Assembly (NCBI GenBank): GCA_031363055.1 | Contig: JANLTP010000049.1 | Span: 1 to 27,546, forward strand | Direction of reading: 5' to 3' | DNA: 27,546 nt | Source: JANLTP01 sp031363055 | GTDB taxonomy: Bacteria > Pseudomonadota > Gammaproteobacteria > Burkholderiales > Burkholderiaceae_E | Shown here: positions 7,793 through 15,556 of the stretch, one piece after another | Numbering within the stretch: position 1 is the first letter of the stretch | Layout: the number at the start of each line of letters is the position of its first letter | Notes under the pieces: model-generated | Databases searched by the model: none | Told to the model about the DNA's origin: nothing | Seen by the model: only the letters and a program-made list of their open reading frames with translations | Program-made: the position numbers and the translations under genes

Positions 7793-8410
7793 CTACACGG
7801 GTGCCTGCGGGCCGATTTCGACCGTCACTACGGCTTCGTCACGGCCCTCTGGGGCGTAGACGGTCTTCACCGTGCCATAACCGACAACGGTCGAACGCCT
7901 GTCAGTACCGGCCAAGAGTTCCTTGGCTACCTCGTGCGGAACATGGCCGATATTTTTCCACGCCTTCATCAGCCCGAGGAGCGATTTGCACTCCACCCAG
8001 ACATCGACGCGCGTGCACCCAGCATCGAGGTCATCGCGCCTGCGCAGTTCGACGCGCGAGTTCTCGCGGCAATCGGCGCGAATGATGGCCGCACGATCAG
8101 GAATCGTCGTACCGCCGAGGATGGTGAAGATCGACTTCGCGAGCTTCGTGGGCGCTGGCGCTTTCAGTAACAGTTCGGACATTTTCTGAAGCCTTTTTCG
8201 CAGCCCGCGTCGCCGCGGCCGATCCATATTGACGGGCCGACCGCCGCGACTACGGCCGACATCGAAGTGCGGGTGACGAAGCGTATCCCGGGTTATGAGG
8301 TACGCCTCGATCTGCTTCTCGGTGATCGGAAGCAAGCCGTTACGTCGTCTGAGCATCTTGCGTGTCCGTCCCGAGTTGGCCTCTGGGAAGGCGCCATTTC
8401 GTGAAGACAT
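7793..8410 (-). CDS. Hypothetical protein, about 205 aa
   Basis: An open frame with coding-like codon use (about two thirds G/C at third positions over the last 45 codons). Possible starts are a TTG at 8464, an ATG at 8410 and an ATG at 8182 (MSELLLKAP) with AAGG 9 nt upstream; the longest ATG start is given. The N-terminal part is basic (MLRRRNG, DRPRRRGLRKRLQK) and contains ITEKQIEAYLITRDTL. The C-terminal part is mixed alpha/beta with VDVWVECKSLLGLMKAWKN and VVGYGTVKTVYAPEG. No signal peptide, no TM helix and no known domain seen. If the true start is at 8182 the protein is 129 aa. It lies downstream of, and in the same direction as, the truncated ibpA. Confidence 0.5.
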   Translation of the reverse strand: MSSRNGAFPEANSGRTRKMLRRRNGLLPITEKQIEAYLITRDTLRHPHFDVGRSRGGRPVNMDRPRRRGLRKRLQKMSELLLKAPAPTKLAKSIFTILGGTTIPDRAAIIRADCRENSRVELRRRDDLDAGCTRVDVWVECKSLLGLMKAWKNIGHVPHEVAKELLAGTDRRSTVVGYGTVKTVYAPEGRDEAVVTVEIGPQAPV

Positions 8411-8490
8411 GGTCACGTTCTTTCTCAAAGTTCGCTGGGTTCTGGAGAGAAACCGGGTTGCCAATGGTCATCCGCCGATGCCCTCCGAGA

Positions 8491-8507
8491 GCCTCCGTCA
8501 CGGAGGC
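8491..8507. terminator. Short GC hairpin downstream of ibpA
   Basis: GCCTCCG and CGGAGGC form a perfect 7-bp stem with a 3-nt loop, 18 nt beyond the stop of the truncated small heat shock gene. There is no T-run on either side, so a terminator role is only a guess. Confidence 0.3.
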
Positions 8508-8525
8508 CCCCGCCCTACGCAGATG

Positions 8526-8840
8526 TCAGGCGGCTTTCGGCTCCAGTCGCTGTTCAAAATCGCGGGCGGCAATGCCGCGATGCAAGAAGGAACGCGGCCC
8601 GTCGTCGCGTTGCTTGCGCCCGACGACTTTCAGGCTGCCTTGTTCGACTTCGATCTCCAGTTCGGATTCCTGAAAACCCGCCACCGCCATAGTGATTCGG
8701 TACTGATCGTCGCTGACCAGTTCGACGTTGTACGGGGGGTAGGCAGGCTGGGCGTCCGCACGGCCGGCTTCATCCATGATCTGGGCGAGCCGGTCGAATC
8801 CGATGGCGGAACGATAGAGAGGGCTGAAATCAAAGCGCAT
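8526..8840 (-). pseudogene. ibpA: IbpA/Hsp20 small heat shock protein, 3'-truncated
   Basis: The ATG at 8840 (MRFDFSPLYRSAIGFDR) is the start, because GGAGG lies 8 nt before it; an upstream ATG at 8855 itself overlaps that ribosome binding site. The protein follows E. coli IbpA closely through PPYNVELV, YRITMAVAGF, SELEIEVEQGSLKVVG and the GIAARDFEQ segment. It then ends at LEPKAA after about 104 residues. Full-length IbpA has about 137; the missing part holds the last strands of the alpha-crystallin domain and the IxI tail needed for oligomer assembly. The product, if made, probably cannot form normal chaperone oligomers. A heat-shock-like promoter remains upstream. Confidence 0.85.
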
Positions 8841-8902
8841 GGTTATATCCTCCAAAATAAGCGATACGGTTAGCAGACCCTGAGTCGGCGTCCTGCGCTA
8901 AA

Positions 8903-8929
8903 AATAGTGGCTCCAATCGGGCCTTCAAG
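8903..8929 (-). promoter_or_regulatory. Sigma-32-like heat shock promoter of ibpA
   Basis: On the minus strand CTTGAA (8924-8929) matches the sigma-32 -35 element. After a 13-bp spacer, CCACTATT (8903-8910) partly matches the CCCCATNT -10 element. Transcription would start near 8895, giving a 5' leader of about 55 nt before the ibpA ATG. The assignment rests on two short matches plus the expected gene. Confidence 0.5.
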
Positions 8930-9607
8930 AGGCTAATTCATTGAATTTTTTAATGCCCACCGCAGAGGCTTTTAACTCCTTCTATTGACGCGGGCCATCG
9001 CTGCCGTCCGCGCCGGACGGTGAGCCGCTCAAAAAGCACCAGAACGCATGGCGCGGCCGGTCTGTGGCCTCATTCGCAGGCATCGTGCTGAGGGGTACAG
9101 CTATGTCGCGCTGTATTCATTTAATAGGTCGCGACCGCGTCGCGGCGGCTATAGGCGCCAAGTCTAGGTTAACTGCGGCCCACTGACACCCAACAAGCAG
9201 TTTCAACGGACCCTTGACCCGGCCAGCGGCCTGCTCCTGCAAGCCACTGTTCACATCAAGTCCCTCTGAACTCACACGGGGAAGGTCGGATTCGGATCGG
9301 ACCGATCAGCAGCTCAGGGTCGAAAGGGCGCATTTGCCGGATCGCACCACGAACGTCCGCAATCCGCTGACCGGTCGTTCAATGGCCAACTCGGTCGGCC
9401 AGGAAAGAAGGAATCGGCCATTCGCTCCCCCCAGGGCCCTTTCGAGAGCAACGACGGTATCGCAGGTTCGTTGCTAAAGCTACCCGTGAAATTTGTCGGT
9501 GCGCCCCGATCGATGCCAAGAGCCCCGCCACTGGCCCGGCCATGAATCGAAAAAAGCCGAACAGCGGCAGGGCGCACAAAAGGGCGTCGTCGCGGCCAAC
9601 GACCTGC
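8930..9607. other. Intergenic stretch without recognisable gene
   Basis: No frame here shows a convincing start, ribosome binding site or family motif. The one visible structure is a perfect 7-bp inverted repeat with a 3-nt loop (CCGTCCG/CGGACGG, 9004-9020). The stretch ends at the stop codon of the alcohol dehydrogenase remnant. Confidence 0.5.
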
Positions 9608-10036
9608 TCACCAGGCGAGCTCGAGGATTTCCCGAACTTGCACCGTGCTGGTAACCGACCGTGGATTCGCGCGCAGATTCGGGTAATCGAGGGCACGTTG
9701 CGCAATCGTCTCAAGATCCTCCCGTTTGATATGAAACGAGCGCAAGGTTGCGGGCTGGCCGAGATCGGCGATCAGTTCGGCGATCTGGTCCGCTGCGTTC
9801 CGGTTGGGTTCACCGATCGCCTGCGCCAATGCCCTTTGTCGTTCGGCGTTGAGTGCAGCATTCCAACGCATGACGGCCGCTAACATTACGCATGAGGTGT
9901 GTCCGTGGGCGACGTTGTAACCGCCCCCAGCACATAACCGATGCCATGACTAGCACCCTGCCGGCGCCAGCCATCGTCGCTGTGATGGCCTGCCACATGC
10001 CGATCTGCACGTCCGAGCCTGCCTGCAAACTGGCGG
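9608..10036 (-). pseudogene. Iron-containing alcohol dehydrogenase, C-terminal remnant
   Basis: Reading the minus strand across frames gives SDVQIGMWQA, then ASHGIGYVLGA, then YNVAHGHTSCVML, AAVMRWNAALN, IKREDLETIA and VREILELAW at the stop. These are consecutive conserved blocks of the C-terminal half of group III (Fe-dependent) alcohol dehydrogenases and related maleylacetate reductases, including the His residues of the metal site in SHGIG and HGHTSC. Two frameshifts lie near 9970 and 9925. The N-terminal NAD-binding half is absent: upstream of about 10036 the sequence is an IS91 transposase fragment on the same strand. This is a dead gene truncated by a rearrangement. Which of the two enzyme activities the ancestor had cannot be told from this part. 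Confidence 0.75.
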
Positions 10037-10260
10037 GGTCAGCACTTTCTGGACAGCGCGCGGACCTCGTGCGAATCGTCATCGTCGACCAGGTACGTTT
10101 CGCCCTGCTCTTTGACCAGAACGCCGCGCCGGGTCAGCAGCTTCATCACCCGCGTGATGATCTGGTGCATCACCGCCTGCACCGCTTCATCGGTCGGCGC
10201 GGGTACCTTGACGAACTCTGGCTCACCGTCGGCATTGCGTCGGTAAACTCCGTGCAGGGG
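10037..10260 (-). mobile_element. IS91-family transposase fragment
   Basis: The minus strand reads HGVYRRNADGEPEFVKVP, then ITRVMKLLTRRGVLVKEQG and TYLVDDDDSHEVRAL. This is the middle of an IS91-type (Y2) transposase, the part following the LDGVY motif. After EVRAL the reading jumps to CAGAAAGTGCTGACC, which in the other fragment (21596-22151) lies about 65 bp further on. The intervening bases were apparently lost between two short CCGCGCG copies. The fragment then joins the alcohol dehydrogenase remnant. No terminal sequence of the element is present. Confidence 0.75.
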
Positions 10261-10377
10261 GCGGTAGCCGGAATTGTTTCATTCGCTCGGGTCGGGTAGT
10301 CGGTAGTTGACTCGAGCGATGAGCGTTGCGGGTTACACAGTAGGGAGGCTCTGTCGGCGATCGATGTAATGCCCGAA

Positions 10378-10629
10378 TCAAAATGTTTTGATCGCTGGAG
10401 ATGCGGATTGTGTACCAGCAGAAAAATTCGCTCGACGCGAAGGCATCGTTTTCATCCTCGTGCTTCCGGGGGCGCGATTCGTGAGCGCACCGGCTGCTCG
10501 CCAAACTGGGCAGCAATGGAAGCACACAGGCAACGGGCGGCTAGAGTTGCTTTGTTGCGCAAATGCCGAACCGTACACCAGCAGTCCGATCAGAAAAAGT
10601 GTCAATCGGTAGCTGCCGAATCGCCGCAC
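10378..10629 (-). CDS. Possible small secreted protein
   Basis: An 83-codon frame with a GTG start at 10629. It has a plausible signal peptide: RRFGSYR, hydrophobic LTLFLIGLLVYG, and cleavage after AFA near residue 24. The mature part starts QQSNSS and has a CFHCC cluster, then a basic low-complexity tail. The ribosome binding site is poor (AGAGAC). No family is recognised. Signal-peptide-like starts also arise by chance, and the tail may be out of frame with a lost gene. Confidence 0.35.
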   Translation of the reverse strand: MRRFGSYRLTLFLIGLLVYGSAFAQQSNSSRPLPVCFHCCPVWRAAGALTNRAPGSTRMKTMPSRRANFSAGTQSASPAIKTF

Positions 10630-10704
10630 ATTTTGTCTCTGTTGTGTTTTCCAGAACCACGCCGGCGAGGCTAGTGCCGGTATGGCGATGAATGTTACAG
10701 CTGA

Positions 10705-11097
10705 TCAGCTAGCGAAGATTTGCCAGGCTATAGTGGCTTGTGCGAAAAATCCGACCGTAAAAGCTATTGTGCGTACCCAGGCGACTCCAAAGGTATACGA
10801 CAGAACGTGTATCACACGGGCCCAAAAATATACCATCGCCGCCGATACGATTGCCGCATTTGAAATTCCAAGCGCGTGTGCGGCCAATATCAGTGTTGCG
10901 AAAATAACCAGATTCTCGACCGCATTGACATGGGCCTTCATCAGGCGCTGCGCCCACGCCGATTGAGGCTTCGGGTTGTCGGGATAACCGACCGCATCCT
11001 GCAGTCCTCGTACGGCCACCCGATCGAGAATGTACGGGATCCATAGCAACCCGGTCAGCGCAGCGACACAGATCAGATAAAACAGCTCGGCTTTCAT
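10705..11097 (-). CDS. MAPEG-family membrane protein
   Basis: 130 aa, ATG at 11097 with GAGG 8-9 nt upstream. Four hydrophobic helices are visible (about residues 4-23, 57-75, 80-98 and 108-127), with the family-typical loop AHVNAVENLVIFATLIL after the first helix and a short NPKPQSAWAQRLMKA segment before it. MAPEG proteins include microsomal glutathione transferases and related inner-membrane proteins; small bacterial members like this one mostly have unknown substrates. Length is normal for the family and the frame is intact. It is one of the few unbroken genes between 7.4 and 13.8 kb. Confidence 0.85.
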   Translation of the reverse strand: MKAELFYLICVAALTGLLWIPYILDRVAVRGLQDAVGYPDNPKPQSAWAQRLMKAHVNAVENLVIFATLILAAHALGISNAAIVSAAMVYFWARVIHVLSYTFGVAWVRTIAFTVGFFAQATIAWQIFAS

Positions 11098-11732
11098 TTT
11101 TGTCGCCTCATTCGATATTTTTATAGAGGCCGATCAGGCCCTGGAAGTGAACAGTCCGGTGAATTATCCAGCGGTTCGGAACCGATTTTACGCCGCCCCA
11201 TTGTTCGGCGCAATCGGATGTCGGTCGCACCCCGGAACGATCAAAGCCCCGTTTTAAGCCTCGTTTCCGGGGCCTTCGCTACCACTACTTTCATCGCCGG
11301 GAAACCAACGCCGGGAAACTCATCGGAGTCTTGCCGGGAACACTGGCCCCCGCGAGCCTGAGCTTGAATCTCTGAGCTTGAATCTTAAAGCGGCGTTCAG
11401 GCCGATGCCGACGTCGCCGGTCTGAACGGTCGCCAGCGCAGCTACGATATCGCCGTGCTCAAAAACCTTGCTAAACGGTCTGCCTGACGCCGCCGTCATC
11501 ACTCGGCGCCGGGTCCAACTCCGCCGCAACGCTGTTCTAGGCGGTCCCGGTTACGACGCATGCAGCGCCGAGTAGCGCAGGTCGCAATCGTCGATACATC
11601 TACCTGAACGGATTTTTCTCACCAAACGAGCGGATTTCCGGAAACGCTGTCGATGCTTCCGTCGCTTCGTGGCCCGATACGGGGAAAGTATCGCAAGTAA
11701 TTGATTCAATTGGTGGCGCATCAGGGATTCGC
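11098..11732. other. Non-coding or decayed stretch with small repeats
   Basis: No frame here was recognised as a gene. Visible features are a terminator-like hairpin at 11243-11275, three copies of GCCGGGAA within 11295-11340, and a near-tandem direct repeat of GAGCTTGAATCT at about 11359-11384. It may hold decayed coding sequence (a plus-strand stretch around 11600-11700 is open) but I cannot name it. Confidence 0.4.
11243..11275 (-). terminator. Terminator-like hairpin upstream of MAPEG gene
   Basis: GCCCCG (11246-11251) pairs with CGGGGC (11268-11273), extended by AA/TT beyond one mismatch, around a 16-nt loop. On the minus strand the stem is followed by TTTGATC, a weak T-run. It would stop transcription coming from the IS21 and toxin-antitoxin remnants before the MAPEG gene. 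Confidence 0.35.
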
Positions 11733-12041
11733 CTACACTCGGGCAAGGGCTTTGCCCGTGTCCACTCGCGCAGGCCGCAGTTGCGCGGCAATGAACTCGC
11801 GGTGCACCTCGCACGCCGAGTTCGTAGACCGGCCAAGAGCCGGTGGCCGGGGTGGAGGAGTTTGAATCTCAGGGCCGGTGGCCACCCTGGGGGAATTTGA
11901 CCGCTCGGCGAGCCAGCGCTGCTGAAGGCTGCGGATCGTCTTGCGATCAATGCCGGTGACCCGCTCGATCTTACGCTGGCTGGTGCCGGCCTCGAGCAGG
12001 GTGAATACAGTCGTTTGTAAATGTGGTTTCAAGACGTTCAA
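11733..12041 (-). mobile_element. istA: IS21-family istA, N-terminal fragment
   Basis: The frame begins at a TTG (12041) and reads LNVLKPHLQTTVFTLLEAG, then IERVTGIDRKTIRSLQQRW, the helix-turn-helix of IS21-type IstA transposases, and then GSN-like linker sequence (PRVATG, PPPRPPA) and CEVHREFIAAQLR. Homology stops at about residue 90, where the family continues toward its DDE catalytic core; here an unrelated tail ends after KALARV. Only the DNA-binding N-terminus remains, so it cannot transpose. It may still bind the tandem terminal repeats that lie 96 bp upstream. Confidence 0.8.
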
Positions 12042-12136
12042 TCCGCATCCCCTCGTTGGAGGGGTAAAGATAACGTCCTGCCAGGCTCTGACCGAGGCCG
12101 CAAATACGCAGAATCAACCCGCGTTTACAGCCCAAT

Positions 12137-12184
12137 CAGGTGGGGGAATTTGGGTGGCCACAGGTGGGGGAATTCGGGTGGCCA
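12137..12184. repeat. Two tandem 24-bp repeats, IS21 terminal type
   Basis: CAGGTGGGGGAATTTGGGTGGCCA-type units lie back to back (12137-12160 and 12161-12184), differing at one base (T or C). IS21-family ends carry multiple short repeats that are bound by IstA. Their place just upstream of the istA fragment, in the right orientation, supports a left end. A related GGCCACC..GGGGGAATTT motif recurs inside the istA fragment near 11877-11900. Confidence 0.7.
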
Positions 12185-12371
12185 ACGGGGCGCCAGGCGA
12201 CCGACCCAAATGCTTGAAGCGACTGTTTAGCAGCCAGCGGACCACCCTGGATTATTCATCAGGCAGTGACACGCTGGCTGCAAGTCATCGTTTGGTTCGA
12301 AAAAGTTTGCGACGTCGAATTTTGTATGAAGGCTAAAAACAGGAATTTGAAGCGGCACTTCTTCGATTTAC

Positions 12372-12524
12372 TCAGTGCGATTCCATGACGGCTGGAAGGT
12401 CTCGACCGCCATAGACGACACGCTCAACCCGAACGACATCGCCGACAACGCGAAACAAGATGGAATGGCACCCATGGGTAGCCAGTCGGGCAGTTTCACC
12501 AATATCTGAAAGTTTCAACTGCAT
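12372..12524 (-). pseudogene. ParE/RelE-like toxin, internally deleted, 50 aa
   Basis: This frame starts at an ATG (12522-12524) overlapping the antitoxin stop by one base (TGATG). It reads MQLKLSDIGETARLATHG, CHSILFRVVGDVVRVERVVYGGRDL and ends AVMESH. The second half fits the C-terminal beta-sheet and catalytic edge of ParE/RelE-superfamily toxins (H-I-FR-V-GD-V-V-RV--G-RD). Such toxins are usually 90-100 aa; here the first six residues run directly into the C-terminal half, so the helical middle is missing. It was probably inactivated by deletion. The overlap with an upstream antitoxin-like C-terminus is the standard parDE order. Confidence 0.65.
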
Positions 12525-12970
12525 CAGTCTGCGGTACCCTCGGCATCGGTGGTGGCCTGATATTTGCGCTCAAGCCGGTTAATTGCCTGATCAGCACTGA
12601 CGCCCGGCGTCGCATTGCGCAAAGCCGCCTGCCACACCTGACCTAGTTCGGCGACGCCCTGCTCACGCAGCCGCCGCTTGTGAGTCCAATCGCGCAGCGC
12701 GTAGCGCACGACTTCGCTGTTCCGTGCCCCGTTCTGCTCGAAGAGCACATCCACACCGGCACCGATCATCGTGGCGATCAGAAAATAGTTGCAGTACAAG
12801 GCCGCCCAGCCATTGACCGCCTTCTGGCACGAACCATCGGCCTCCAGCGCTTGGCGCATGAACATCGACAGTGTCACCGTCGGCGGATACAAGCGCTCGC
12901 GGTGCTCGGGCAGCAGCGCCTCGGTCGTCTCGAGCATCTGCTCGCTCGTCAGCTCGTTGAAAAGCTCCAC
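12524..12970 (-). pseudogene. Chimeric ORF: IS4 transposase pieces fused to ParD-like antitoxin
   Basis: An open frame of 148 codons from a GTG at 12970. Residues 1-56 (TEALLPEHRERLYPP, EADGSCQKAVNGW) match the N-terminus of an IS4-family transposase. Residues 57-83 (ALYCNYFLIATMIGAGVD, VLFEQNGAR) match a much later part of the same family, next to its second catalytic Asp. Residues 84-148 (NSEVVRYALRDWTHKRRL, then VSADQAINRLERKYQ) match the C-terminal two thirds of a ParD-like ribbon-helix-helix antitoxin. The DNA-binding first strand of the antitoxin is gone, but the toxin-contact helices are in frame. The toxin-like frame follows with one-base overlap. Whether the fusion is expressed is unknown. 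Confidence 0.75.
12721..12970 (-). mobile_element. IS4-family transposase fragment with internal deletion
   Basis: This is the transposase part of the chimeric frame. Two distant transposase segments are joined near 12802, and the second ends at the antitoxin junction near 12721. The first and third catalytic acidic residues are absent, and no terminal inverted repeat was found on either side. Confidence 0.7.
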
Positions 12971-12999
12971 CGCTTCGGTCGTCCTTGCACTGCGTTAAA

Positions 13000-13706
13000 T
13001 CATGATTCGATGTCAGGCTTTTCAAGGCGATGCCTGGACTGAAGGCATTCTTCGGAAATACCGTTTACTGGCTTGCCCGACTGCCACTGGACCGTGGTTG
13101 GGAACCCGCGCAGGTTCTGGAAATTCTTGTCGAACTTGACGCCGTAGCGGTCGCGTTGCTGCCGACAGGCTTGTCCATTTTTGCGGCGCTGTCACGCACT
13201 TTCTCAGCATTGGTGCTGCCCGCTGTCTTGATCGCTTCGAACAAAATCTGCATGCCGACATAATCGGCCATGCCTTGCAGCGCGATGGGCTCAGCCTTAA
13301 ACTTGGCACGGCAGGCGTCAAGATAAGCCTTGGCCCCCGGGCCGAAGGTCTCGGCGACGTCGGTGTGCGGGTAGGTAATTGCGAGCAAGCCTCTCAGCAA
13401 AGGCGCGCCGACCGATTCCAGGCTCTCGGGCGCGTCGCCAGTCCCAACCAACAGCCTGGCGGGTGACTTGAAAGTTCGGCAGGCCGCGCCCGTCAGTTTT
13501 GTGACCACCGAGAGGGTTTCCCAGTACAGCTTGTTAAAGCGCAGTGCCGCATCGCTGGCGGTGTTGGACACGGCACTGCCATAGGTGCCGACAAACAGGT
13601 CGACCTTGTCCTCAGTGGCCAACTGCTCGACGGCGGCGATGCCCAGCGCAATTTCGGTGGCACCCGCGTTGAGTTCGAGCAGGCGTGCCGTTCGAATAAT
13701 GCAAGT
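13000..13706 (-). pseudogene. Branched-chain-type ABC substrate-binding protein, decayed
   Basis: The minus strand reads ELNAGATEIALGIAAVEQL, TEDKVDLFVGTYGSAVSN, FNKLYWETLSVVTKL, ITYPHTDVAETFGPGAKAY and QGMADYVGMQILFEAI, typical of Peripla_BP_6 solute-binding proteins of Liv-type importers. At about 13155 the frame shifts; one missing base would restore RDRYGVKFDKNFQNLRG, TTVQWQSGK and the stop at 13000. The N-terminal third, including any signal peptide, is absent beyond 13706. It is not a close copy of the binding protein at 15557. It lies divergent to the monooxygenase and may once have belonged to a related uptake system. Confidence 0.8.
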
Positions 13707-13778
13707 GCCTCACCATAGAATAAACTCGAAATGAGACCAGAGTCAGAACGTTTAGTCGGTGGGAGTTAGAGTATCCGG

Positions 13779-13805
13779 GCTGCTGTGCCGGTAGGTCACA
13801 GCAGC
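13779..13805. promoter_or_regulatory. Perfect inverted repeat upstream of the monooxygenase
   Basis: GCTGCTGTG (13779-13787) and CACAGCAGC (13797-13805) are perfect 9-bp arms around a 9-nt spacer, ending 47 bp before the monooxygenase start codon. The size and place suit an operator for a dimeric regulator, or a leader hairpin. It is the only strong palindrome between the decayed gene and the operon. Confidence 0.5.
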
Positions 13806-13852
13806 TCACCAGTGCTTGAATCAACAAACCTTTGAAGTTATCGGAAAAACAC

Positions 13853-15454
13853 ATGCCAACCATCAAAGTGGACGCCCTCGTCATCGGTGCCGGATTCGCC
13901 GGAATGTATCAGTTGCTCTGTCTGCGCGACAAATTGAAGCTCGATGTTGCGGTTATAGAGCGCGGCTCGGAAGTCGGTGGCACTTGGTATTGGAACCGCT
14001 ATCCCGGTGCGCGATGCGATTCGGAGAGCCATTCCTACCAGTACTATTTCTCGGAAGAACTGGCCAAAGAGTGGCAATGGACTGAGCGATTTCCCGGGCA
14101 TGCCGAGATTCGTCGTTACATGAATCATGTGGCCGACAAGTACAACCTGCGACCGAATATTCGCTTCAACACCGTGGTGACCTCGGCGCGCTATGTCGAT
14201 GAGCTCAACCTGTGGCGTGCCACGACTGATGCGGGTGACGTCTACGAGGCCAAATACCTCATCACTGCGGTGGGCAACATGTCGGCCGCCAATGTGCCGG
14301 AAATCGAAGGTCTCGATACCTTCAAGGGTCAGTGGTATCACACCGGGCGATGGCCGCATGAAGGCGTTGATTTTGTGGGCAAGCGGGTGGGGGTGATTGG
14401 CACGGGCTCCACTGGAGTTCAAGCGATACCTGTGGTCGCCGAAACAGCCGCCCACCTGACGGTTTTTCAACGGACCGCCAACTACAGCATTCCTGCGCGC
14501 AATGCCCCGCTGACTGAAGAGTTCAAGCAATACACGCATGACCATTACGATGAGATACGCGACATCATGCGTACGAATACCAATGGCGCACCCTTCCGCA
14601 TCCAGAATATCAGCGCATTGGAAATATCCCCGGAGGAGCGCTTGGCGATCTATGAAGCGGCCTGGGAGAAGGGTGGGTTTCAGTTTCGCGCCACCTTCAA
14701 AGATTTGCTTTTGAACAAGCTTGCCAACGACACCGCGTCTGAATTCATCATTGGCAAAATTCGCCAAAAAATCAACGATCCGCGCACTGCCGCCGTCCTC
14801 ACGGACATTGACCACCCCTACGCGTCCAAACGCCCACCGATTGACAACGACTATTTCGAGACCTTCAACCGCGGCAACGTGTCACTCGTTGATCTGCGCA
14901 GCACACCGATCGAGTGCATCACCGAGCGCGGGATCAAGACTGCCGATGCGGAATATGAACTGGACATCATCATCTTCGCCACCGGCTATGACGGCATGAC
15001 CGGTTCGTTGCTCAAGCTCAATATCGAGGGTGCGCAGGGCCTGGCCTTGAAGCAAGTTTGGAGTGCCGGGCCGCGCAATTATCTCGGCCTCCAGATCCCT
15101 GGATTTCCGAACTTGTTCACCATCACCGGCCCGGGCAGCCCTTCGGTCTTGACCAACATGCCGGTGGCGATCGAGCAGCATGTCGATTGGATCACGCAGT
15201 GCCTTGCCGACATGCAAAGCCAGGGCTTCGAGAAAATAGAGGCCACGGAGGCGGCCACGGTCAAGTGGCTGGAACACGTCAGCGTGGCGGCCAACAAGAC
15301 GCTGCTGCCACTCGCCAAACACTCCTGGTACCTGGGTGCAAATATCCCGGGTAAACCTCAGTTATTCATGCCTTATGCTGGTGGCCTGGGTTTGTACCGG
15401 ATCGAATCCGAAGCGATTGCAAATGATTCGTATGCGGGATTTGTGCGGTCGTAG
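13853..15454 (+). CDS. Flavin-dependent Baeyer-Villiger-type monooxygenase
   Basis: 533 aa from the ATG at 13853 (MPTIKVDALV), with GGAAA 8 nt upstream; a TTG 21 nt earlier is less likely. The FAD-binding GxGxxG is at residues 12-17 (GAGFAG), followed by ERGSEVGGTW and YPGARCDSES. The type I Baeyer-Villiger fingerprint FxGxxxHxxxWP is at 157-168 (FKGQWYHTGRWP). The NADPH-binding GxGxxG is at 182-187 (GTGSTG), and TGY/ATGYD lies near 380. Length fits cyclohexanone monooxygenase relatives. The enzyme should use NADPH and O2 to insert oxygen next to a ketone, giving an ester or lactone, in the cytoplasm. The substrate is not evident. It precedes an ABC importer on the same strand by 102 bp, suggesting coordinated uptake and oxidation. 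Confidence 0.92.
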   Translation: MPTIKVDALVIGAGFAGMYQLLCLRDKLKLDVAVIERGSEVGGTWYWNRYPGARCDSESHSYQYYFSEELAKEWQWTERFPGHAEIRRYMNHVADKYNLRPNIRFNTVVTSARYVDELNLWRATTDAGDVYEAKYLITAVGNMSAANVPEIEGLDTFKGQWYHTGRWPHEGVDFVGKRVGVIGTGSTGVQAIPVVAETAAHLTVFQRTANYSIPARNAPLTEEFKQYTHDHYDEIRDIMRTNTNGAPFRIQNISALEISPEERLAIYEAAWEKGGFQFRATFKDLLLNKLANDTASEFIIGKIRQKINDPRTAAVLTDIDHPYASKRPPIDNDYFETFNRGNVSLVDLRSTPIECITERGIKTADAEYELDIIIFATGYDGMTGSLLKLNIEGAQGLALKQVWSAGPRNYLGLQIPGFPNLFTITGPGSPSVLTNMPVAIEQHVDWITQCLADMQSQGFEKIEATEAATVKWLEHVSVAANKTLLPLAKHSWYLGANIPGKPQLFMPYAGGLGLYRIESEAIANDSYAGFVRS

Positions 15455-15523
15455 CAGTGATGGAAATTTACGCTCGTAGCAACCACGCGCGCTGATCTCA
15501 ACGGGATTTCGGCGCAACCATTT

Positions 15524-15543
15524 TGCCGCCATCTGGCGGCGCA
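15524..15543 (+). other. Intercistronic hairpin before the binding-protein gene
   Basis: TGCCGCC-ATCT-GGCGGCGCA can form a 6-bp GC stem (GCCGCC/GGCGGC) with a 4-nt loop, ending just before the AGGA ribosome binding site of the gene at 15557. Such structures often stabilise mRNA or set relative expression between a first gene and a binding protein. No T-run follows. Confidence 0.35.
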
Positions 15544-15556
15544 ACAGGAAAAGTTC

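Noticed and set aside
9004..9020. 7-bp inverted repeat as a terminator
   Set aside because: No T-run on either strand and no gene end close by.
9314..9714. Overlapping minus-strand frames near the dehydrogenase remnant
   Set aside because: They lack family motifs, and one overlaps the in-frame dehydrogenase tail.
11320..11529. A 69-codon minus-strand frame
   Set aside because: No ribosome binding site and no recognisable motif; it runs into local direct repeats.
13838..14815. A 325-codon minus-strand open frame
   Set aside because: Shadow of the Baeyer-Villiger monooxygenase, which carries the family fingerprint in the other strand.
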